From Moritella sp. PE36 (GTDB taxonomy: Bacteria; Pseudomonadota; Gammaproteobacteria; Enterobacterales; Moritellaceae): a DNA stretch of 38,928 nt. Position numbers and translations under genes: made by a program. This document shows, in pieces, positions 34,225-38,928 of the stretch (positions are counted from its first letter, which is position 1; every line of letters begins with the position of its first letter). The stretch is from contig NZ_ABCQ01000044.1 in NCBI RefSeq assembly GCF_000170855.1, forward strand, positions 1-38,928, in the 5' to 3' direction. The notes beneath the pieces were generated by a model that saw only the letters and a program-made list of their open reading frames with translations, was not told where the DNA came from and searched no databases.

Positions 34225-34310
34225 AAGCCCGAAGTCCCTCATTATTTGGTAGCGCCATTATCCTACGATTTACAGGATAAACTTGGGTATTCGCCTCTCG
34301 ACTCGGTCGT

Positions 34311-34568
34311 TCACGTGGTCCCAATACATGTCATTTCATGCTGACAGCGAGGACAAATGCGTTTGCATTTGGTCTTAATCGCTTGCTGTAATATCGGCAA
34401 GGTTCTAGTTTTCGTTACTTGGGTTTGACTGTCTTTATATTTGAACGTCACTCTATTATCGGACGTATTCATTATGTCCTTGTCTGGCAACAGACTACGA
34501 TATAAGTAACGTGAAAGATATTGAAGCGCAGGTAGTCCATAGCCAACTTTTCGGTAATCAACTACCCA
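34311..34568 (-). pseudogene. IS91-family (HUH Y2) transposase fragment, copy B
   Basis: A minus-strand frame of ~85 codons reads WVVDYRKVGYGLPALQYLSR, YLYRSLLPDKDI, NRVTFKYKDSQTQ, RTLP, and ends with zinc-type KRICPRCQHEMTC. This matches the latter part of IS91-family transposases (YLARYLYRG...ITFRY...RT pattern) with the middle deleted. Further fragments (WRARMLDAINHH) lie just upstream in another frame past stops. It is inactive. Confidence 0.8.
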
Positions 34569-34678
34569 CTTATTTGGGATTGATTAGGGCAGTGATCAAT
34601 CATCATGATGATTGATGGCATCTAACATTCTAGCTCGCCATACTTTAGCCAACGTAAAAGTGTTAAACAGATACTTAG

Positions 34679-34957
34679 CTATTCCCATTGTTTATCGAGG
34701 GTATAGCGATAGAAAAACGGTAAGCCATTACGAGCTATTTTAACGATACTCCAAGAGTGAGTTTGAATAAGACGGTTAAAGTAACTCTTTAGGTTGGCTG
34801 TCGTTAAATAGTCAGGACTACGATCAATGTAAGTCGAAATGCGTCGAATCACACGAGAATAGGCATCAATGGTCGCTGGCCGTTTACCTTACAGCCTTAA
34901 ATTGATAAAGTGTTGTCCATAAAGAAAATTAAATCGTTGCTGTTGTGAATGATTCAT
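34679..34957 (-). pseudogene. IS91-associated tyrosine recombinase fragment, copy B
   Basis: From ATG 34955-34957 the frame reads NHSQQQRFNFLYGQHFINLRL, meets TAA at 34889-34891, and continues GKRPATIDAYSRVIRRISTY, SPDYLTTANLKSYF, to WE and TAG at 34679-34681. This is the N-terminal SAM-like (core-binding) domain of the integrase-like protein that accompanies IS91-type transposases. In copy A the same codon is CAA, so the stop is a secondary mutation here. The catalytic domain is missing. The palindrome of copy A recurs at 34955-35010. The rest of 34137-35159 holds only fragments and the attC. Confidence 0.8.
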
Positions 34958-35063
34958 ACTGATAGCTCCAATAAGGCACCACCATAAAGGTGATGCTATT
35001 GGTTAGTATGAACGATGATGGAAAGACTCCGCCGCGCAGCGGCTTCGTTCCAAAGGCGTTTAA

Positions 35064-35144
35064 ATGTAACTAAAACAGTAGGTTACATTTCGGCTTGCTA
35101 CACATTACAACCAACATTTTAGTCCGCTTAATGCGGCGTTATAT
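35064..35144 (+). repeat. attC site 10
   Basis: Ends at GTTATAT (35138-35144) with pairing CTAAAACAGTAGGTT / AACCAACATTTTAG. The left core is degenerate (ATGTAAC). Its left half also appears at 32115-32158, where the right half is missing. Confidence 0.7.
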
Positions 35145-35159
35145 TTTTAGAGAGGATTT

Positions 35160-35576
35160 ATGAGTTCTTATATTGTAGGGCATCTTCCAGAAGATCAGGG
35201 TCCTGTAACAAGTATCTATAAAGAAATTCGGAAAGTACCATTTTCGTACACCACCAAAAAGAATGAAGCAGAATTGGCGGCAGAAGGTTCGTATGTTTAT
35301 GTAATTGTAAAAGAAAAAGAGGGTAGAAAAAATATTTTAAAACTCGCTTATAGCTACAAGTGTACTGAATGCTTTCGAAAAGCAGGTGGTAAATGGCTCG
35401 GAAAATTTGATTATAAAAATACAGTGGAATATGAAAAGGATGGCGAACTAAAATTATTAGACCCGCCATTAGCAATAACTGATTCTGATTTTATTAGTTG
35501 GTATAAAACTAAAGCTTTAGGAATGCGTGTCATTCCTACTGAATATGAATCCGTGTTGAAAGCTATGTTAGTGTAG
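35160..35576 (+). CDS. Cassette gene 10: hypothetical protein
   Basis: The 138-residue product starts at ATG 35160 behind AGAGAGGA. It begins SSYIVGHLPEDQGPVTSIYK and includes a strand-rich middle (GSYVYVIVKEKEGRKNILKL) with CTEC as a possible half metal site. There is no signal peptide or membrane helix. I do not recognise the family. Confidence 0.75.
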   Translation: MSSYIVGHLPEDQGPVTSIYKEIRKVPFSYTTKKNEAELAAEGSYVYVIVKEKEGRKNILKLAYSYKCTECFRKAGGKWLGKFDYKNTVEYEKDGELKLLDPPLAITDSDFISWYKTKALGMRVIPTEYESVLKAMLV

Positions 35577-35588
35577 CTATTAGTTAAA

Positions 35589-35697
35589 ATATAACAAAAG
35601 GTTACACTCTGATTAGATACAGTTTTCACAGTTTTTTGCTAAAAAAAAGGCCGTGAAAACAGCATCTACTTACTCGCCGGTGAACGCGGAGTTATGC
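35589..35697 (+). repeat. attC site 11
   Basis: Runs from ATATAAC to GTTATGC, 109 bp, with GTTTTCAC / GTGAAAAC inner arms. It differs in sequence from the CAGTTGG type. Confidence 0.7.
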
Positions 35698-35715
35698 CGA
35701 AGAGGAGCTAATTTG

Positions 35716-36291
35716 ATGCCTGAACCTGATCCATTGAGAATCATGACATTTGTAACACCGAAAGATCTCGGCCAGTGGCTCAAGGTGAATTACGCCTCTG
35801 AAAGTGAACTATGGGTGAAGATATACAAGAAAAATACTGGGGTTCAGAGCGTGACTTGGAATGATGTCGTGATCGAGGCTCTATGTTGGGGTTGGATCGA
35901 CGGTATTAAGAAGTCAATCGATGACCAAGCCTATCTTCAGCGCATTACTCCCAGAAAAATGCGAAGCAACTGGTCTAAAAGGAACACAGAGCATGCGGAA
36001 CGTTTGATAAGTGAGAACCGGATGATGGAATCAGGGATCTTGCATATTCGTGCTGCAAAAGCGGACGGTCGTTGGGAAAACGCCTATGTGGTAAGTGAAA
36101 TGGAAGTGCCCGCGGATTTCCTAGCTGCACTAGAGAGCAATCCGAAGGTGAAACAGTTTTTTGAAACGCTCACTAAATCGAGTCGTTATGTCATCGCATA
36201 CGGATTGACAAGTGCGAAGAAACCCGAAACCAGACAGAGACGATTTGCAAAATTCATAGGCATGCTTGTCCGCGAAGAAAAGCCGACTTAG
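35716..36291 (+). CDS. Cassette gene 11: YdeI/OmpD-associated family protein
   Basis: The 191-residue product starts at ATG 35716 behind GAGGAG; the longer GTG start at 35653 lies inside the attC. Motifs LGQWLKVNYASESELWVKIYKK, VTWNDVVIEALCWGWIDGIKKSIDD, RITPRKMRSNWSKRN and the C-terminal RYVIAYGLTSAKKPETRQRRFAKFI are those of the YdeI-like 'bacteriocin-protection' family. The biochemical function is unsettled. It is cytoplasmic by sequence. Confidence 0.88.
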   Translation: MPEPDPLRIMTFVTPKDLGQWLKVNYASESELWVKIYKKNTGVQSVTWNDVVIEALCWGWIDGIKKSIDDQAYLQRITPRKMRSNWSKRNTEHAERLISENRMMESGILHIRAAKADGRWENAYVVSEMEVPADFLAALESNPKVKQFFETLTKSSRYVIAYGLTSAKKPETRQRRFAKFIGMLVREEKPT

Positions 36292-36310
36292 TCTTCAAAA
36301 AGACGAAAAG

Positions 36311-36397
36311 ACATAACAAGGCTATGCAGCGGACGCCGAAAGCTACGCGTTTTTGTGCTCACTCGCGCAAAACATTCCGCTTTTGGCGCCGCTATGT
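36311..36397 (+). repeat. attC site 12 (altered right core)
   Basis: Begins ACATAAC and pairs GCGGACGCCGAAAG with CCGCTTTTGGCGCCGC. The right core reads GCTATGT instead of GTTATGT, which may impair recombination. 87 bp. Confidence 0.75.
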
Positions 36398-36415
36398 GAT
36401 TAATAGGATTCATCA

Positions 36416-36823
36416 ATGATTGGTAGTTGCTTCTGCGAAAATGTTAAATTCGAAGTTAATGGGGTAACCCCAAAACTTTATCAATGTCATTGTTCGATGT
36501 GTCGCAAGGTTACGTCATCTACATCAAATACTGCGTTTATTATTCCTAAAGAAAACTTTAAATGGCTATCAGGTACTAGTAATATTAAAACTTACCAGAA
36601 GCCAACAGGTTATCGAGTTGATTTTTGTACGTCTTGCGGCTCTACAGTACCAAATATGTATCGCAATATAGAGTTTTGGGTTCCCGCAGGTCTTTTAGAT
36701 GGTGCCTTAGAATTAGAGGTAAGCAATCATTTATGTGTATCATCAAAAGCAAGTTGGGACGAAATATCGGATAAAGGTAAACAACATGATGGTGTGCCTG
36801 AGTTGCATCACATAACAAGCTAA
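36416..36823 (+). CDS. Cassette gene 12: GFA/CENP-V-fold zinc protein
   Basis: The 135-residue product has the GFA domain layout: IGSCFCENVKFEV, YQCHCSMCRKVTSS and DFCTSCGSTVPNMY, giving the usual Cys set for two zinc ions. The family was named for glutathione-dependent formaldehyde activation, but most members have no proven activity. The stop overlaps the start of the attC. Confidence 0.9.
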   Translation: MIGSCFCENVKFEVNGVTPKLYQCHCSMCRKVTSSTSNTAFIIPKENFKWLSGTSNIKTYQKPTGYRVDFCTSCGSTVPNMYRNIEFWVPAGLLDGALELEVSNHLCVSSKASWDEISDKGKQHDGVPELHHITS

Positions 36824-36906
36824 TTAATAAGGACAAAAAATAGTTGGCTGTTTTCGTTCCTCAATATTTTCGCCAACAATTTTTGTCTATTATTAGGGTG
36901 TTAAGT
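36810..36906 (+). repeat. attC site 13
   Basis: Runs from ACATAAC to GTTAAGT (full match), 97 bp, with arms ATAGTTGGC / GCCAACAAT. Confidence 0.88.
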
Positions 36907-36913
36907 GAGTAAT

Positions 36914-37540
36914 ATGATTCGGTGTGTAATATTTGATTGTGATGGAACATTGGTTGACAGTGAATATCTATGCAATCTTGGTCTTGAATTAAAGTTAAAA
37001 GAGATCGGTATAGTTGAATCAGCTGAGGATATGATGGTTCGTTTTCAGGGCTGGAAGCTTGCTACAATTTTAGAATCACTTGAAACTAAGCATAATGTAA
37101 AATTTGATGATTCATTTTCACTATCGTACAGGTCGCTCGTTGATGCGCTTTTTGAAAAAGAGTTAAAGCCCTGCATCGGAGTGGAAAAGGCCATTCAACA
37201 ACTAGATTTTAAGAAGTGTGTGGCATCAAGTGGTCCGATTAATAAAATTGAAAAGGCGTTATCTACCACTGGTCTGCTTAACTACTTTAATGGCAATCTA
37301 TTCAGTTCTTATGAAATTGGTTCGTGGAAGCCAGATCCAGATATATTTCTATACGCCGCAAAAATGATGGGATTCAAACCAGATGAGTGCGTTGTTGTTG
37401 AGGATAGTCCGGTAGGTATAGAAGCAGCGAAGGCAGCAGGTATGCATGCTGTGTTATACGATCCAAACAATAAGCACATGGACTTAAATTGTACAGCCGT
37501 AATCAGCGATATGATGGAACTACTAGATGTTATCACTTAA
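36914..37540 (+). CDS. Cassette gene 13: HAD-superfamily phosphatase (YieH-like)
   Basis: The 208-residue product has HAD motif I DCDGTLVDS near the N-terminus, motif II in CVASSGP, motif III Lys in GSWKPDPDIFLYAA and motif IV VVVEDSPVGIEAAKAAGM. A helical cap follows motif I, as in the beta-phosphoglucomutase/YieH group, which dephosphorylates small sugar phosphates. ATG 36914 is preferred; a GTG at 36905 inside the attC core would add three residues. Confidence 0.9.
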   Translation: MIRCVIFDCDGTLVDSEYLCNLGLELKLKEIGIVESAEDMMVRFQGWKLATILESLETKHNVKFDDSFSLSYRSLVDALFEKELKPCIGVEKAIQQLDFKKCVASSGPINKIEKALSTTGLLNYFNGNLFSSYEIGSWKPDPDIFLYAAKMMGFKPDECVVVEDSPVGIEAAKAAGMHAVLYDPNNKHMDLNCTAVISDMMELLDVIT

Positions 37541-37588
37541 CAAAAACAAGCACCGCGATACTCATACCTCGTGTTGTTGGCGTTAACC
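37535..37588 (+). repeat. attC site 14 (short)
   Basis: Runs from ACTTAAC to GTTAACC, 54 bp, with AACAAGCAC...CGCGA / TCGTGTTGTT pairing, similar in size to the shortest attC sites. Confidence 0.65.
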
Positions 37589-37640
37589 GCCTCAAGTAAA
37601 ATATGAGTCCGCTTTAGCATTAAACTTTAAGGGCGTATCA

Positions 37641-38111
37641 ATGAATATCAGAAAGGCAACAATTGATGATCTAGATGGATTGGTTGATTTAAATAAGCAA
37701 ATTGGTGAGTTTCATTTTGAAAATGCTCCGTCTGTATTTTGCAAGCCGTCAGAAGAGGAGAGAGGATTTCTATTGAAGGCTTTGAATGACCAGGAAAGGC
37801 TATTTCTTGTCTCAACCATCGACAAAAAGGTTACTGGCTTTCTTACAGCAACAATTTCACAAAATGAAGTAATACCATTCCTCAGTAAAGAGCCAATTTG
37901 CCGAGTTGGTACAATTGTAATTGACCAATATCATAGAGATTCAGGGCTAGGGAACAACCTGATGCTCGAGTGCAAAAAATGGGCATTATCCTCTGGAGCT
38001 AAAGAAATAAGACTTGAGGTTATGGAGTTCAATGACAAAGCACTGGGCTTCTATAAAAATCTTGGTTTTCACACCCAATCAAAAATAATGTCGCAGTCAA
38101 TCTGCGGCTAA
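37641..38111 (+). CDS. Cassette gene 14: GNAT-family acetyltransferase
   Basis: The 156-residue product has N-terminal NIRKATIDDLDGLVDLNKQIGEFH and the acetyl-CoA site IVIDQYHRDSGLGNNLMLECKKWA. EIRLEVMEFNDKALGFYKNLGF follows near the end. The loop reads RDSGLG rather than the usual R/QGxGxG/A, still compatible with binding. Substrate unknown. The stop lies in the start of the attC. Confidence 0.88.
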   Translation: MNIRKATIDDLDGLVDLNKQIGEFHFENAPSVFCKPSEEERGFLLKALNDQERLFLVSTIDKKVTGFLTATISQNEVIPFLSKEPICRVGTIVIDQYHRDSGLGNNLMLECKKWALSSGAKEIRLEVMEFNDKALGFYKNLGFHTQSKIMSQSICG

Positions 38112-38163
38112 CAAGTAAAGGTATTAGACGCGAAAATCCGCGCCTATGCTTTAAGTGTTGGTA
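38106..38163 (+). repeat. attC-like site 15 (short)
   Basis: Starts GGCTAAC and ends GTTGGTA, with an inner CGCG...CGCG stem. The weakest of the series by core match, but placed as expected between two cassette genes. Confidence 0.5.
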
Positions 38164-38194
38164 TTTTCACAAAGTCTGCCATAAGGAATTTGGT

Positions 38195-38509
38195 TTGAAG
38201 CTACGAATTACATCAATAATCCTATTACTTCTGTTCACTGGTTATACCGCATTTACGATGTCAATTGCTCACCAGTCCTTGTTAAGTTTTGGTTACCAGT
38301 TAATTTCCAGCCCTGATACAGCTCAGGTTGTCTTTGATCTATACATTATGGCATTCTTAGCTATGGTTTGGATGTACCAAGATTGTAAAAAGTTAGGTAA
38401 ATCAAATATGTATTTTCTACCATTTGCGTTGTTAACTTTGGTGTTTGTTTCAATTGGCCCTTTACTTTATTTAGCTTTAAAGCCAAGTACAGAGCTATCA
38501 AAAATATAA
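38195..38509 (+). CDS. Cassette gene 15: small membrane protein (DUF2834-like)
   Basis: The 104-residue product starts at TTG 38195 behind AAGGAA. It has three predicted membrane segments: SIILLLLFTGYTAFTMSI, VVFDLYIMAFLAMVWMY and FLPFALLTLVFVSIGPLLYLAL. The middle FDLYIMAFLAMVW and the late SIGPLLYLAL resemble DUF2834 proteins; this is a tentative match. Function unknown. Confidence 0.72.
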   Translation: MKLRITSIILLLLFTGYTAFTMSIAHQSLLSFGYQLISSPDTAQVVFDLYIMAFLAMVWMYQDCKKLGKSNMYFLPFALLTLVFVSIGPLLYLALKPSTELSKI

Positions 38510-38599
38510 CAAATTAACAGGGACACGTAACGCTTGCTCGGTTCCGCTTCGCTCCACATTTTAGCAAGCATTACTTAGCCCTTTATTTGGGCGTTGGTA
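38504..38599 (+). repeat. attC site 16
   Basis: Runs from ATATAAC to GTTGGTA, 96 bp, with arms GTAACGCTTGCT / AGCAAGCATTAC. Confidence 0.88.
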
Positions 38600-38628
38600 T
38601 CATAAGTTTCATTGAGAGGTTAGGGTAA

Positions 38629-38928
38629 ATGACAATTGCATATTGGTGTGTATTAGCGGCTGCAATAATCCCATATATTTGGGTGATTACAGCTAAAGCT
38701 TCTAAGCCAGGTTTTAATAATAATAAGCCAAGGATTTTCCTTGATGAATTAGAAGGGTGGGGCCAAAGAGCAAATTGGGCTCACGCTAATAGTTTTGAAG
38801 CCTTTCCTGCATTTGCAGCTGCAGTAATTATTGGTAGTGCAGTTTCAAATGTCGAACAAAATACATTGGATGCATTAGCGTTACTTTTGTTATATGTAGG
38901 CTTTTGCATGGTATTTTTATATCATAGA
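38629..38928 (+). CDS. Cassette gene 16: MAPEG-family membrane protein (3' end outside window)
   Basis: The 100 visible codons from ATG 38629 (after GAGGTTAGGGTAA) match bacterial MAPEG proteins of ~130 residues: a first helix AYWCVLAAAIIPYIWVI, then FLDELEGWGQRANWAHANSFEAFPAFAAAVIIG with the WxxRAxxAxxNxFExxP signature. A further membrane segment follows (LALLLLYVGFCMVFLY). Eukaryotic relatives are glutathione transferases/peroxidases; the role of bacterial members like this one is mostly unknown. Confidence 0.9.
   Translation, partial: MTIAYWCVLAAAIIPYIWVITAKASKPGFNNNKPRIFLDELEGWGQRANWAHANSFEAFPAFAAAVIIGSAVSNVEQNTLDALALLLLYVGFCMVFLYHR

Noticed and set aside
26769-38928. Regularly spaced repeats considered as a CRISPR array
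   Set aside because: Repeats are ~50-110 bp, imperfect, foldable, and separated by whole genes with GTTRRRY cores; they are attC sites.
1-38928. tRNA or rRNA genes
   Set aside because: No cloverleaf with a conserved T-arm or recognisable rRNA segment was noticed on either strand by eye.

Overview
The window looks like chromosome of a marine gammaproteobacterium in the Vibrionales/Alteromonadales range. A cold-adapted genus such as Moritella would fit, but the genus is an inference. Support comes from nrdA-nrdB-yfaE, ubiG and gyrA with E. coli-like proteins, moderately AT-rich DNA, and a Vibrio/Shewanella-style cassette array.

Layout. (1) 1-7797 is a plus-strand operon: a membrane fusion protein with an upstream condensation-like segment, an RND pump, an HHxxxDG acyltransferase/condensation protein and a secreted lipase-like hydrolase. 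(2) 7835-8677 is a lone DUF692/MNIO gene. (3) 8784-18071 is an island of about 8.7 kb between two imperfect ~290 bp direct repeats. Each repeat holds the 3' end of the ferredoxin gene yfaE plus its terminator. The left copy is a truncated pseudogene; the right copy is the end of the intact gene. Inside lie a flavin (PPOX)/heme-oxygenase-like diiron fusion, a membrane desaturase, a [2Fe-2S] ferredoxin, a PF10014-type 2OG-Fe(II) dioxygenase, a GNAT, a ThiF/E1-like enzyme, a LysR regulator, a type-2 ArgC and an EpmB/KamA-like radical SAM aminomutase. This looks like an undescribed oxidative pathway for a modified amino acid. (4) 17944-26164 is core: yfaE, nrdB, nrdA with NrdR and DnaA boxes, ubiG and gyrA. 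GyrA carries an unusual tandem acidic repeat in its C-terminal domain. (5) 26163 to the end is a chromosomal integron. Its integrase gene is reduced to three collapsed fragments behind a LexA box, followed by a probable Pc promoter, a probable attI core and about 17 same-strand cassettes separated by attC sites.

Cassette contents are a DHCW-motif cupin, a membrane protein resembling abortive-infection proteins, two GNATs, DUF1272, a GFA-fold enzyme, a YdeI-like protein, a HAD phosphatase, a DUF2834-like membrane protein, MAPEG and several unknown proteins. One cassette gene is interrupted by an amber codon and one cassette is nearly gene-free. In the middle of the array a GC-rich SelO-type AMPylase gene lies between two degenerate copies of an IS91-family element with its companion tyrosine recombinase. 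The copies appear to be duplicated together with flanking attC sequence.

Functional reading. The left operon is probably an export system for a lipid-like or acylated product. The island combines four or five oxygen- or radical-dependent enzymes with their own ferredoxin and regulator. The integron is a bank of accessory genes that this locus can no longer rearrange with its own integrase.
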